Source: Streptomyces sp. Je 1-332 (GTDB lineage Bacteria; Actinomycetota; Actinomycetes; Streptomycetales; Streptomycetaceae). From it: DNA of 64,000 nt. Location of the stretch: NCBI RefSeq assembly GCF_040730185.1, contig NZ_CP160402.1:4650001-4714000 (forward strand). The letters are read 5' to 3'. The translations under genes and the position numbers were made by a program. Below, one piece after another: positions 1 through 8,054 of the stretch. The first letter of the stretch is position 1. The number at the start of each line of letters is the position of its first letter. The notes below the pieces were generated by a model. That model searched no databases and was not told where the DNA came from. It saw only the letters and a list, made by a program, of their open reading frames with translations.

Positions 1-604
1 GCACCAGCCAGGTGTTGTGCTCGGTCTTCCTGAGCGTTGCGGTATTGCGGATGAAGTCCTCCGGGCTTGGCTTCACCTTCAAGGCCTTGCCCGACTTGAT
101 GTCCTTCGCGAACGCCTTGGTCCGGTCTTCGCAGTAGGTGACGATCGCGCGGTCGTCGGTGTTCTGCTCGACCTTTCGGTCGTAATACCGGTACGTTCCG
201 GTGATGGTGCGGCCTTCTGACTTGGACTTCTTGATCTCGCCGACGTAAAACTCCCGCGCCTCGTCGGCGTAATAGCGGGTCAGGTAGCGTGAATTGGGAT
301 CCAGGTCCACGTAGAGCCGCTGCCGGGCCATAAGCCCCTCGGCTTGCTCCTTGAGGATCTGGTCCTTCGCCTTGTCGCCCGTCTGATTCGGTTCGATCTC
401 GACCTTGATGTCGTCGGGGAGGCCGAAGTCGGAGACCTTGGCAGGGGGAGTGGCGGATGCCGTGGGGCTCGAGGTGCTTGCGCTCTCCTCCTTGCCCGCC
501 CCCTCGATCTTGTCGCCCGGATCGGATCCGCTGCCGCAGCCGGCCAGGAGAAGGGTTGCGGCGATTGCGGCGGTGACGGGCAGGTGGGGGGTGCGGCGTT
601 TCAA
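1..604 (-). CDS. lipoprotein, family A (partial, runs off left edge)
   Basis: Only the first ~200 codons are in the window. I place the start at a TTG (604..602) because GGGAG lies 6 nt upstream and the product then begins MKRRTPHLPV, followed by a hydrophobic stretch and the lipobox LLLAGC, so it should be an acylated extracytoplasmic lipoprotein. After a Ser/Ala/Pro-rich linker come motifs shared with the lipoproteins at 5361-6017 and 25536-26165: an ITG..RYYDR stretch, a TYC motif, and a KAFAKDIKSGK segment matching WFGKDRKTGK and GFSKDLKTGK in the relatives. These conserved blocks suggest one small alpha/beta or NTF2-like domain, which is inference. In the two relatives a four-cysteine secreted protein gene follows immediately, so one is predicted just left of this window. 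No biochemical function is known to me. Confidence 0.8.
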   Translation of the reverse strand, partial: MKRRTPHLPVTAAIAATLLLAGCGSGSDPGDKIEGAGKEESASTSSPTASATPPAKVSDFGLPDDIKVEIEPNQTGDKAKDQILKEQAEGLMARQRLYVDLDPNSRYLTRYYADEAREFYVGEIKKSKSEGRTITGTYRYYDRKVEQNTDDRAIVTYCEDRTKAFAKDIKSGKALKVKPSPEDFIRNTATLRKTEHNTWLV

Positions 605-994
605 GTCGGCTCCCGGTGGGGCGAGGGGTATTCCAACAGGCCACGGTATCCGCCGGGTTCTTCGTTTCGCCAAGGTGATAACGGGACAAGCCACGCAATT
701 TCGATGGACTGTCATCCCGTCGTTACGTGCAGTCCGAGACGGTGAACTCCTCAGCTGGTTTTGCGGCCGGAGGGGGCGGGGTCGCTGCAGCTGCCCGTCC
801 GGAAGGCCGTCGCGTCGGCCCGGAGGGGGTCTTCACCGGCCGCGCCGAGCGTGCCGCAGAGCTCGTGGGGGTATTGACCTGGGCCAGGACCGCCCTACCG
901 TCTAGGTGAGGTCAGGAGAGTGGAATTGCCGGGGTCGTCGGTGGGCCCGGGTCGGTATCCCCACTTGTCGATTAGTGAACGGGGGCTGTTGGAG
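605..994. other. divergent intergenic region
   Basis: 390 bp between the leftward lipoprotein gene and the rightward type VII-like operon. On the minus strand it holds a block (about 605-725) resembling the region upstream of the lipoprotein gene at 5361-6017, including GATGACAGT followed by TCGAAAT and CTTGTC. On the plus strand there is a candidate promoter at 874-901. No convincing gene is seen; the open frames here lack Streptomyces-like third-position GC bias. Confidence 0.5.
874..901 (+). promoter_or_regulatory. candidate promoter for the 995-4229 operon
   Basis: TTGACC (874-879) and TACCGT (896-901) are separated by 16 bp and match the housekeeping pattern TTGACN/TANNNT. A start of transcription near 908 would leave a leader of about 87 nt before the ATG at 995. 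Based on pattern only. Confidence 0.4.
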
Positions 995-1300
995 ATGTCG
1001 GATCTCACGGTCGATATCGAATTGCTGACTGCGTCAGAGAAGCAACTTGCCATCATTCAGGGCGAGTTCAAGGGGATTGGGGACTGGAAGAAGGAGATTC
1101 AGGCGGCCCTCGGGGCGGACCGCATGGCCGGCGCGATGGGCAAGTTCGTCGACAACTGGGACAGGCACCGCAAGGAGCTCGTCGGGGAGATCGACAAGGT
1201 CGGCGGATTTGTCAGCAGTTGTCGGAAAAACTTCGAGAAGCTCGACAAGCAACTTGAGGAGTCGGCCCGCGAGGCGCGACGGGAAAAGAAGGAGAAGTAA
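995..1300 (+). CDS. small WXG100/ESX-like helical protein
   Basis: 101 aa, starting MSDLTVDIELL. I chose ATG 995 rather than the upstream ATG at 920 because the upstream residues are not protein-like and GGGGG lies about 9 nt before this ATG. The protein is all-helical in appearance, with no signal peptide: helix, a turn around KGIGDWKKE, a second amphipathic helix rich in charged residues, and a Lys/Arg/Glu-rich tail. Size and layout fit the WXG100/ESAT-6 superfamily, although a canonical W-x-G is absent; GDW occupies the turn. It is the first gene of a tightly packed operon, 2 nt before the next start, which argues that it pairs with the type VII-like protein encoded next. Family assignment is by shape and context. 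Confidence 0.6.
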   Translation: MSDLTVDIELLTASEKQLAIIQGEFKGIGDWKKEIQAALGADRMAGAMGKFVDNWDRHRKELVGEIDKVGGFVSSCRKNFEKLDKQLEESAREARREKKEK

Positions 1301-1302
1301 CC

Positions 1303-2544
1303 ATGGCCCGTCCCGTGGACTGGAAGCCTCTCGCGGCCGTCGACCCCGTACCCGGTGATCCCAAGGAGATCCGGGAAGAAGTCGAGCACATGAAGAACGT
1401 CGCGAAGAAGCTGCGCGACCAGGCGGACAAGCTTGAGAAGATCGCGAAGAAGGAAGGCCTGAAGGGGAAATATTCCGAGACCCTGACGGAAGGGGCCGGA
1501 GATCTCGCCAAGAAGCTCGATCAGGCCGCCGGTCGCTACGAGACGGTCAAGACGCACCTGTCCGGCTGGGCGGACGACCTTCAGGCAGCTCAGACGAAGG
1601 CCGGGACCGCCCTGGACCTGGCCCCCAGCGACGAGGAACAGGCCAAGAAGGACCTGAAGAAGGCCAAGCAGGACTACGACGACGCGGCTGACCACCACGC
1701 GGGGCTGATCGAGAAGGCCATCGACGACGATGCGCTGACCGACAGCTGGTGGGACAACGTCAAGGACTGGGTCGACAAGAACGCCGGCTGGCTGAAGGTC
1801 GTCATCGAGATCGCCAGCTACGTGGCGACAGCCCTGGCGATCGCGGCCATCTTCGTCTCCGGCATCGGTATCGGTATCGTCCTGGCTGCGGGAATCGCGG
1901 TCCTTGTGGCGAGAGTTGGCATGGCCGCCGCGGGCCAGGGCTCTTGGGCGGACGTCGCCCTCGACGTGTTCGCACTGGCCACGATGGGCCTCGGCCGTGG
2001 CGCCGTGACCGGGCTGAAGGCCGGCCAGGCCGCCACCCGGCTGGCCGCCGGGCAGGGCGCGAAGAAGGCTGCCACCAGCGCCGCGAAGAACGGCATGAAC
2101 AAGGTGTACGGGCAGGCGGGACGCACCCTGGCGGCCAAGGGCGCGACCAAGGGACAGCGGAAGGCGGCGCGGGAGGCCATCGAGAACGCGAACAAGCTGG
2201 CCGGCAAGGCGGGTGACGGCGCGGAGATGCTGGCCAAGAAGGCACCATTGCCGAAGGTCAGCAAGATGGACATCATCAAGGCGGGCGGAGACAAGGACGC
2301 GGCCGTGGCGTACAAGGACATCATGAAGACGCGGGCGGCCTATGCGGCTGATGACGGCGTGCACGCGGCCAGTCAGGGAGCCGAGGACTATCTGCGGCAC
2401 AGCCAGCAGGTCTTCGCCGCGGGTCAGGGCATCGACCTGGGCGGCAAGGCCCTTGGCGCCAGCGACACCGTGGACAAGCCGTACTTCGAGCCGTTCCAGG
2501 ATTACAAGAACGAGTACACGGCCGAAGTCGGATCCACCTGGTGA
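1303..2544 (+). CDS. putative type VII-secreted protein
   Basis: 413 aa. The N-terminal ~150 residues form a long, highly charged helical region (KKLRDQADKLEKIAKKEGLK and following), ending near a WWDNVKDWVDKNAGWLK segment. Two adjacent hydrophobic segments follow at roughly 165-210 (rich in Ala, Ile and Val), then an Ala/Lys-rich helical C-terminal half. This is the layout of the putative T7SS-secreted protein domain at the front of many actinobacterial polymorphic toxins (established for the class), but here no toxin domain follows: the protein ends PYFEPFQDYKNEYTAEVGSTW after a helical tail. It may therefore be a structural or pore-forming substrate rather than a toxin (inference). Its start lies 2 nt after the WXG100-like gene and its stop overlaps the next start by 4 nt. 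Confidence 0.65.
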   Translation: MARPVDWKPLAAVDPVPGDPKEIREEVEHMKNVAKKLRDQADKLEKIAKKEGLKGKYSETLTEGAGDLAKKLDQAAGRYETVKTHLSGWADDLQAAQTKAGTALDLAPSDEEQAKKDLKKAKQDYDDAADHHAGLIEKAIDDDALTDSWWDNVKDWVDKNAGWLKVVIEIASYVATALAIAAIFVSGIGIGIVLAAGIAVLVARVGMAAAGQGSWADVALDVFALATMGLGRGAVTGLKAGQAATRLAAGQGAKKAATSAAKNGMNKVYGQAGRTLAAKGATKGQRKAAREAIENANKLAGKAGDGAEMLAKKAPLPKVSKMDIIKAGGDKDAAVAYKDIMKTRAAYAADDGVHAASQGAEDYLRHSQQVFAAGQGIDLGGKALGASDTVDKPYFEPFQDYKNEYTAEVGSTW

Positions 2545-3035
2545 GCCGGAGGAAGCGCCTGGAGCCCGGCGAACGCTACTTCGCCGCGCTGGCCCGCAGC
2601 CGCGAGGAGGAGGAGCGTGCGGCGGAGGAGCAGGCGAGTGCTTACGCCAGGGACGTCGGCGTGGTGCGCGTGATCGCTCTGGTGCCCCCGCTGCTGTTCT
2701 GCGCGGCCATGATCACAGGTGCTGTCTCGGACGATGTCGCGCATGTTGTTCTGCGGTTTGTGCTGGGCCCCGTGAGTACGGTCGCCACGGCCTTCGTGAT
2801 CGGCCTGATCCTCAAGTACGAACGCTCGCCTCAGCGGGACTTTGGCGTCCCGATGGTGGTCTTCGGCGGCTCTCTCCTCAACTGCCTGGCGGGATTCGCC
2901 ACCGGGTCGATCGTCTACGTACTGATCCCGCTGGCAGCGCCGCTTACTCAGTGGGCGTTGCCGAAACTCCGTATCCTGCGAGAGAGAACAGCGCCCGTGA
3001 AGATCGACCGCCGGCCGAAGGCCGACCATGACTGA
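2541..3035 (+). CDS. integral membrane protein of the type VII-like operon
   Basis: 164 aa, translated from GTG overlapping the previous stop (GTGA). The first ~40 residues are charged and helical (SREEEERAAEEQASAYARD). Four hydrophobic segments follow, approximately at 42-62, 70-88, 100-120 and 122-142, and a short basic tail ends the protein. No family recognised. The topology predicts a cytoplasmic coiled-coil N-terminus on a small four-helix membrane domain. It overlaps the next gene by 8 nt, so it is probably translationally coupled; a membrane anchor or accessory for the operon's secreted pair is possible but unproven. Confidence 0.65.
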   Translation: MSRRKRLEPGERYFAALARSREEEERAAEEQASAYARDVGVVRVIALVPPLLFCAAMITGAVSDDVAHVVLRFVLGPVSTVATAFVIGLILKYERSPQRDFGVPMVVFGGSLLNCLAGFATGSIVYVLIPLAAPLTQWALPKLRILRERTAPVKIDRRPKADHD

Positions 3036-3651
3036 CCGCCGTGTGGCCCCTCGCGGCTACCAGCTGATCCTGCCGCCCGAGTGGGCCCGCATCCCGATGC
3101 GAACGGGCACGGACGAGGCGATACGGGGCATCGTCGACGACGCCTTCGCCACGCTTCCCGCGGACGCACCGCAGGACAGGATCGGGCCGTACCGGCGCGA
3201 GCTGGTGCGCCGCCTGAAGGACGCCGTCAAGGAAGCGCGCAAGGCTGAGGCACTCGACCTCTACCTGCCGCTTGAGCGCATGCACGGCATCGTCGTCGCC
3301 GCCTCCATCGTGGTGTCGGAGATGCGGTTCCCCGACGAGGTCGCCAGCGACCCCTCGGCGGTGGCCCGGCGCCTCCTCGAAGCTCCCGGTCGTGCGGGGA
3401 CAACCAGCTCCGTCGAGGTGGACCACGCTCCTGGAGTACGTACCGAACGGACCACGAAGGCCGATCAGGACGGTTCGGAGCTCGCGTCCCGAAGGGTCGA
3501 CTATGTGATCCCGGTGCCGGACGACCCCGGACGGTGGGTGAGTGTGGTGTTCTCCACGGTCGGCGCGGGGCAGCCGGATGATGAGCTGGCCGACCTTTTC
3601 GTGGAACTGTTCGACGCGATGATGAGTACCTTCCGATGGAGCCGCTCGTGA
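3028..3651 (+). CDS. conserved-type hypothetical protein of type VII-like operon
   Basis: 207 aa, soluble, no signal peptide or membrane segment. It opens RRVAPRGYQLILPPEWARIP, then a helical region of about 60 residues, a LDLYLPLERMHGIVVAASIVV segment near residues 75-95, and a C-terminal half with a YVIPVPDDPGRWVSVVFST strand pair. The GYQLILPPEW opening resembles the start of small proteins that resist or present substrates in mixed alpha/beta folds, but I do not recognise the family. It overlaps both neighbours (8 nt and 16 nt), so it is expressed with them. By position it could be a chaperone for the secreted pair, which is inference only. Confidence 0.6.
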   Translation: MTDRRVAPRGYQLILPPEWARIPMRTGTDEAIRGIVDDAFATLPADAPQDRIGPYRRELVRRLKDAVKEARKAEALDLYLPLERMHGIVVAASIVVSEMRFPDEVASDPSAVARRLLEAPGRAGTTSSVEVDHAPGVRTERTTKADQDGSELASRRVDYVIPVPDDPGRWVSVVFSTVGAGQPDDELADLFVELFDAMMSTFRWSRS

Positions 3652-4229
3652 GCTGGCCGCACGTGGACTACGACCCGGACCTGTGGATGCAGGTTCCCAA
3701 CTCCTGGGAGGGGACGCCGTGGAAGGGCCCCAAGGAGTGGAGCCGTCACATGTCCGAGGCGGCATGGGGCGACAGCGGATCGGAGGCGACTCGCAAGGAC
3801 CTCAAGGGCCTGGCCGCCACGCTGCGCGCCTGCGCGGAACAGTTCCCGCAGAGCCACCCCGGATTCGACGTCTACCTCCACCTGCCCGACCCTCGGTTCA
3901 TGCCGCTGCCCGTGTACGTGGCCTCCATCGAATCGGACGGCGAGCGTGAGGAGACCTTGCGGGCCCTGGTGACCACGGACGACGCGGACCTTGTCGAGGA
4001 GCCGATCGTGGAAGACTTCGGCACCGGACTCCTCGGCACCGGTCTGCGGTCCCTGCGCTATACGCAGACCGGCGCGGAGCGCACCATTGTCGCGGGTGTG
4101 CGGTATGCGTGGCGGGCGGAGGAGGCCGGCTGCGATGTCGTCGTCATCGTGGCCGCCCCGGACCCACGCCGTGTGCTCGGAGCCATGGAGGACCTCGACG
4201 CCTTCGCCGCCCGGATCAGCGTGGCCTGA
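3636..4229 (+). CDS. hypothetical protein, last gene of type VII-like operon
   Basis: 197 aa, soluble, beginning within the 3' end of the preceding gene (16-nt overlap, ATG preceded by a purine-rich stretch). N-terminal WPHVDYDPDLWMQVPNSW, then a helical section (RKDLKGLAATLRACAEQFP), strands around FDVYLHLPDPRFMPLPVYV, and a C-terminal region with TGLLGTGLRSLRYTQ and CDVVVIVAAPDPRRVLGAM. No catalytic motif is visible. Its size and the VPxxW opening parallel the gene before it, so the two could be a distantly related pair acting together; that is a suggestion from size and layout only. The convergent secreted-protein gene ends at 4342. Confidence 0.6.
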   Translation: MEPLVSWPHVDYDPDLWMQVPNSWEGTPWKGPKEWSRHMSEAAWGDSGSEATRKDLKGLAATLRACAEQFPQSHPGFDVYLHLPDPRFMPLPVYVASIESDGEREETLRALVTTDDADLVEEPIVEDFGTGLLGTGLRSLRYTQTGAERTIVAGVRYAWRAEEAGCDVVVIVAAPDPRRVLGAMEDLDAFAARISVA

Positions 4230-4341
4230 ACGCGTACGCGCCGCCGGCCGCCGTGGCCTTTCGCACCTTAGCCCTTCTCGGCCGACACACCGTGCTCCCG
4301 GGCAGGTCGATGTGGCTCTGCTGCGACTGGGCTCCGTCGCC

Positions 4342-5364
4342 TCAGCGGTTGATGGACTGGATTTCCTCGACCGTGATGTTCTGCGTGGTGCCGAAGGCGC
4401 CGGCGGGCAGGTCTCCCCCCGGGACGCCCGTGCCCTTCCAGGTGACCTTCCAAGTGACGGTTGCCTTCAGCTCGTATGTTCCGTCGCCGGACGAGCGGAG
4501 GTAGGTCACGCCGCACGGTGGGATCTTTTCGGCGTTGCCCCGGGCGTAAGGGACGCCGATACTGCCGTCCTTGTTGATCGCGCACTCTCCCGAAGCGGGG
4601 TGGCTCTGCGCATCCTTCGTGCCGGGCTCGATCTTGAGCGATAGCGGTTCGGCGGTGGTCGTGGCCTCGATGTTCTGGCCGCCCGCGTTGAGGGACGCGG
4701 TCACTGACACGGGCTTGAACTTCGCCTTGTCGAGCCAGGCCCAGGTGTGGAGGTTCACCTTCGTGACGTTCTCGGGGGCGAGAGCGACCTTGGTACCGGG
4801 GATCTTGATCCGTGCGTAGGCGAGTTCGGCGAGGATCTCGGGCGTCACCGCGTTCTCGACCACCGGGGGTTCCCCGTTGTCGACCCAGAAGGGGGGCTTC
4901 TTGCAGGCGAAGATGTCGCCGCCCTCCTCGTAGGGCAGGGCGGCACGGTCCCAGAACATGCCCTTGCCCCTTTTGTCCATGTTGTAGTTCTTGTAGGGGT
5001 GGCCTTCGACGTAATGCTTCTCGAATTCGGCGACCGCTTCACCGAGCCCACTGGCGTGGGGGAGGTTCTTGGTCTTCATGTGGTCAGCTTTGAGCTGTTC
5101 CGGCGTGTACTTGGGTTCGTACCAGCACGGGGGCGGGGACCAGTCGGACGACTTCACCGTCATGGGGCCGCTGGACGGGCCGCTGCCGTTGCGGGAGAGG
5201 TCGAACCGGACTACGGACTCGATCTCTTCGTCGTTCCTGTCTCCGGACTGCTCGACGCTTCCTTCCGAGCCGCCGCCGGGCCCGTCTGCGAAGGCGGTGC
5301 TGGGCACGATCGAGATTCCTGTGGCTGCGAGAACCAACACAACGTTCCGCAGAGGCATCCTCAC
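4342..5364 (-). CDS. secreted four-cysteine protein, copy 1 of cassette
   Basis: 340 aa from a GTG (5364) that overlaps the lipoprotein stop as GTGA; an ATG two codons later (5358) is an alternative. A signal peptide (NVVLVLAATGISIVPSTAFA) precedes a Gly/Ser/Glu-rich segment. The mature part has four cysteines in PPPCWYEP, FACKKPP, SGECAIN and PPCGVTY, consistent with two disulfides. The same four cysteines, the YTPEQLK and YKNYN motifs and the C-terminal EIQSINR occur in the protein at 24463-25533, so they are paralogues. The C-terminal half alternates short beta-like segments and may be Ig-like. Function unknown. It is coupled to the upstream lipoprotein, so both probably act together outside the membrane. 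Confidence 0.75.
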   Translation of the reverse strand: MRMPLRNVVLVLAATGISIVPSTAFADGPGGGSEGSVEQSGDRNDEEIESVVRFDLSRNGSGPSSGPMTVKSSDWSPPPCWYEPKYTPEQLKADHMKTKNLPHASGLGEAVAEFEKHYVEGHPYKNYNMDKRGKGMFWDRAALPYEEGGDIFACKKPPFWVDNGEPPVVENAVTPEILAELAYARIKIPGTKVALAPENVTKVNLHTWAWLDKAKFKPVSVTASLNAGGQNIEATTTAEPLSLKIEPGTKDAQSHPASGECAINKDGSIGVPYARGNAEKIPPCGVTYLRSSGDGTYELKATVTWKVTWKGTGVPGGDLPAGAFGTTQNITVEEIQSINR

Positions 5365-6017
5365 GGCTGGCACTGGTCTGCTCCTCTTTCCGACGAGACG
5401 GCAGTGGTCTTCCACACGCCCTTAGTGCTCTTCTTGAGGCTGGCGTCGTAGAAGACGTAGGACTTTTTCGTCACCGGAGTTTTATCTGGCTTGCCGGTCT
5501 TGCGGTCCTTCCCGAACCACTTGCTCTCGTCGCCGCAATAGGTGAGCCGGGCGGACCCATCGGCCCGGAACTGCACATTGCGGTCGTAGAACCGCACCGT
5601 GCCGGTGACGGAGTAACCGTCGTCCACCACGGACTTGATCCACTGGATGGCGCTGGCCGCGGCGTCGCCCTCCGAGTAGAACTGGACCGCTTCGGAACTG
5701 GGTTCGCCCTTGATGATGGCGGAGTCGATAGCGCGGTGCCGTTCCGCGTTGTCCGCGAGCACGGCATCCTTCTTCGCGTCACCTGTCTTGGCGTCCTCGA
5801 ACTTGAGGATGTCGTCCTTCGGCAGCGTGATCTTCGGGCGATCGATGCCGGCGTCGGCCGGAGCGCTGGGGGACGCGGACTCCTTTGCACCGCCCTGGTC
5901 GGCGCCGGCGATCTTGTCGTTGTCCTTGGCGCCGTCGTCCCCGCTGCCGCAGGCCGTCAGGAGCAAGGCTGCGGTCGCGGCGAGCGCGGCAGTGACAGGC
6001 ATGGTGCGGCGGTTCAC
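5361..6017 (-). CDS. lipoprotein of cassette copy 1
   Basis: 218 aa from GTG 6017, preceded by GGGAG. Begins MNRRTMPVTAALAATAALLL with lipobox LLLTAC, then an Asp/Gly/Ser/Ala-rich linker and a domain starting around IDRPKITLPKDDI. Conserved motifs are YSVTGTVRFYDR, LTYCGDESKWFGKDRKTGK and a C-terminal GVWKTTAVSS. The IDRPKITLP/VDRPEITLP entry and the C.DES..F.KD.KTGK motif also occur in the lipoprotein at 25536-26165, and most of the latter in the partial one at the left edge. Its stop overlaps the start of the secreted four-cysteine protein gene. Probably an outer-leaflet partner of that protein; no enzymatic motif is visible. Confidence 0.8.
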   Translation of the reverse strand: MNRRTMPVTAALAATAALLLTACGSGDDGAKDNDKIAGADQGGAKESASPSAPADAGIDRPKITLPKDDILKFEDAKTGDAKKDAVLADNAERHRAIDSAIIKGEPSSEAVQFYSEGDAAASAIQWIKSVVDDGYSVTGTVRFYDRNVQFRADGSARLTYCGDESKWFGKDRKTGKPDKTPVTKKSYVFYDASLKKSTKGVWKTTAVSSERGADQCQP

Positions 6018-6169
6018 GGTCGGCTCCCGGTGGGGCGAGGGGTCTCCAAAGGGCCGACGTTAACTGTGGGGTTGTTGGTTCCGCCAGGGCCGCTAGCCTG
6101 ACAAGTCGCCTCATTTCGACGAACTGTCATCGTGTCGTGACTCACGATCGCCGAATCGGCCTCAGCTGC

Positions 6170-6919
6170 TCAACTCAGCTTCTTCTCCTGCGATTTGACG
6201 ACCGCAGGAAAGATCTTTGCGTTGCCGGTGCGCGCCTGCAGGTAGGCGTTGCCGTCTATCGCGAAGTAGATGGCGATGGTGTCGCCGTGACGGGTGGCCT
6301 GGGTGCGCACGGTGTGCGAGTCGCCCTGGTACTTGGTCGTGGCCCTGAAAGACAGGGACTCATCGGCTCCGGGTGTGGGCGCGGCCCCTGTGGTCTCGGA
6401 GGCGAGTGACTCGTACACGTTGGAGGCCTTGTCCCCCTTCGCCGTGAAGCCGCCGGCACAGGCGCTGACCGCCTTGGTCATGTCAGCCATGGCGTCCTGT
6501 GCCTCGCCGGGCGCGTACGTGGCGAGGGTGATGTAGGTGAAGGCGCCGGTGAACTCCTTCTCCTCGGCGACGCGGAGGTAGCTGTCCTGCGGGGCGCCGA
6601 CGGGAAACTGGCCCATCGCATAACCGAGCGGGGCACAGACGGACTTGTCGACCTTGACGTTGTCCCTCGACTTCGCGAAGGCGTAGTCGTCGGCGGGCTC
6701 CACGATGGCGTGAGCGGGCACTTCGTTCTTGGTCAGGGAGAGCTGCGCGGCCGATTTGGCGGGCTTCTTCTCCGCGGGAGGCGCTGAGGACTCTGCTGCC
6801 GCATTGTCGGAATCGCCACCCTTGCTGCCCTTGCCGTCATCCCCGCCTCCGCAGGCGGTGAGGACCAAGGCCGCGGTTGCGGCGAGCGCGGTGACGAGAG
6901 GCATGGCGCGGCGGTTCAC
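6170..6919 (-). CDS. lipoprotein, family D
   Basis: 249 aa from GTG 6919 with GGGAG 7 nt upstream. The first ~30 residues (NRRAMPLVTALAATAALVL, lipobox VLTAC) and the 20-odd bases before the start are nearly those of the lipoprotein gene at 5361-6017, but the mature domain differs. It has a Ser/Ala/Lys/Pro linker, then LTKNEVPAHAIVEPADDYAF, a cysteine in KSVCAPLGYAMGQ, a helical AQDAMADMTKAVSACAGGF stretch, and strands ending in DTIAIYFAIDGNAYLQARTG. The fold resembles lipoproteins of the LpqN/LppX-like sensor type only in general layout. It lies 151 nt upstream of the cassette lipoprotein on the same strand. Confidence 0.75.
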   Translation of the reverse strand: MNRRAMPLVTALAATAALVLTACGGGDDGKGSKGGDSDNAAAESSAPPAEKKPAKSAAQLSLTKNEVPAHAIVEPADDYAFAKSRDNVKVDKSVCAPLGYAMGQFPVGAPQDSYLRVAEEKEFTGAFTYITLATYAPGEAQDAMADMTKAVSACAGGFTAKGDKASNVYESLASETTGAAPTPGADESLSFRATTKYQGDSHTVRTQATRHGDTIAIYFAIDGNAYLQARTGNAKIFPAVVKSQEKKLS

Positions 6920-7241
6920 AGTCGGCTCCCGGTGGGGTGGGGGGGGTGTCTTCGGCGAGCCGACGCTATATGTGGGGGGTGGAGTGGCGGAAGACCCGGA
7001 CCGCGTGGTGGCTACCGAGGGGGTGCCGCTCGCTGTGGCGCGGACGGTCCGGCCCCGGTGATCACATTGCCGGTCGCGGGGGCCGAGGCATGTCGAAGCG
7101 CAGGGCGACCGAGACTGCCAGGGGCAGCGATTGACCGTACTGGAGTGGATCGTCCGTGTGCCGGGGGCTGGGTGTGTGGGTGCGGGCGGCGTCTGCGGGA
7201 GAGCGTGTGACTGCCCGGGAGGCCCGCCTAGGGTGGATTGC
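6920..7241. other. intergenic region between divergent genes
   Basis: 322 bp between the leftward lipoprotein and the rightward membrane protein. It carries the shared lipoprotein ribosome-binding region (CACCGGGAGCCGAC on the minus strand). A longer plus-strand reading from 7131 into the membrane protein gene was not accepted as coding because its third positions are not GC-biased. I see no other feature. Confidence 0.4.
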
Positions 7242-7757
7242 ATGTACATATCGCCCCGCGCACTCGAAGGTGGCCGGCGACACCGGCTGGCCGTCGGCAC
7301 GATGTTGTTTCTCTGCATGTCGCTCGTGGGGGTCGGACTTTCGGTCTCGGCCGTGAACGGTGCCGTTGGGGAACTCGCACGCGCCGGGCTCGTGGCCGGT
7401 GCCGTGTCGATGTTCGCCGTTGCCTGGTGGTGTGCCCGGTACTGGTACGCCGCCTTCTGTCAGGGGCGGCGTGCGGAACCGGTGCCGGATCCCAATCCGT
7501 GGCCGTGGGTGCTGCCTTGGGCGGTCGCCGTCGTGGCGCTCTTCGTCACCGGGATACGGCAGTTGGCGAGCGGGGACGACGGGGGCTGGTTCTCGCTGGG
7601 GGTCGGGACCTTTATGACGATGCCGTTGATCGTCGGTGGGGTGGCGGGGCTGTGGGGGATGGTTCGGGCGTCCCGGTGGCGGACCCAGGGGCCGGCGGCC
7701 TCTTCCGGGCACGCCGAGCCGGTGCGGCCGCGTCGTGACTGGGGCCCGATCGGCTGA
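7242..7757 (+). CDS. small integral membrane protein
   Basis: 171 aa from ATG 7242, chosen because GGGTGG stands about 7 nt upstream and the upstream in-frame residues are Cys/Gly-rich junk. Four hydrophobic segments are visible near residues 18-38, 44-64, 86-106 and 120-140, separated by short loops; the C-terminus is basic and Pro/Arg-rich. No family recognised; it resembles many uncharacterised Streptomyces four-helix membrane proteins. It stands alone between the lipoprotein genes and the toxin region. Confidence 0.65.
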   Translation: MYISPRALEGGRRHRLAVGTMLFLCMSLVGVGLSVSAVNGAVGELARAGLVAGAVSMFAVAWWCARYWYAAFCQGRRAEPVPDPNPWPWVLPWAVAVVALFVTGIRQLASGDDGGWFSLGVGTFMTMPLIVGGVAGLWGMVRASRWRTQGPAASSGHAEPVRPRRDWGPIG

Positions 7758-7788
7758 GTGGCGTTTGTGTCCGCGCCGCCGCCGCGCT

Positions 7789-7830
7789 GTCGTCGCACGC
7801 CGCGATATGCAGCTGGTCCCGGCGGCCCAA
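7789..7830. repeat. 42-bp direct repeat, left copy
   Basis: Starts GTCGTCGCACGCCGCGAT and ends CGGCCCAA. It matches 9427-9468 at about 36 of 42 positions in the same orientation. The two copies bracket exactly the orphan immunity gene and RHS relic. The remainder of 7758-8054 holds no recognisable gene. Confidence 0.6.
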
Positions 7831-8054
7831 TGCGGGTGGCACGTCGGGTTCCGGAGGGCGGCGGCTGAGGGCGTTGGTATCGAACGCACCTATCGGCACC
7901 GTGGGCTCTCTATGGGGTTTCCTGGTCGTAGTGCTGCGCTGGGAATCTAAGAGGCGTGTAGGCGTGACTGTCCATCAACCACGCTGTAGAGCCCTATAGC
8001 GTCGTGCGCGCCCGCCAAGCGATGGCCCCCTCTTCGTCCACCAGCTCGGAGGGC

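Noticed and set aside
920..994. Upstream ATG extending the WXG100-like gene
   Set aside because: The 25 added residues are not protein-like and a ribosome-binding site fits the ATG at 995 better.
1099..2400. 433-codon open frame antisense to the type VII-secreted protein
   Set aside because: Third positions are not GC-biased and it mirrors the real gene on the opposite strand; long antisense frames are normal in GC-rich DNA.
7131..7241. Longer N-terminus for the small membrane protein
   Set aside because: The added residues are Cys/Gly-rich and not codon-biased, and GGGTGG supports ATG 7242.
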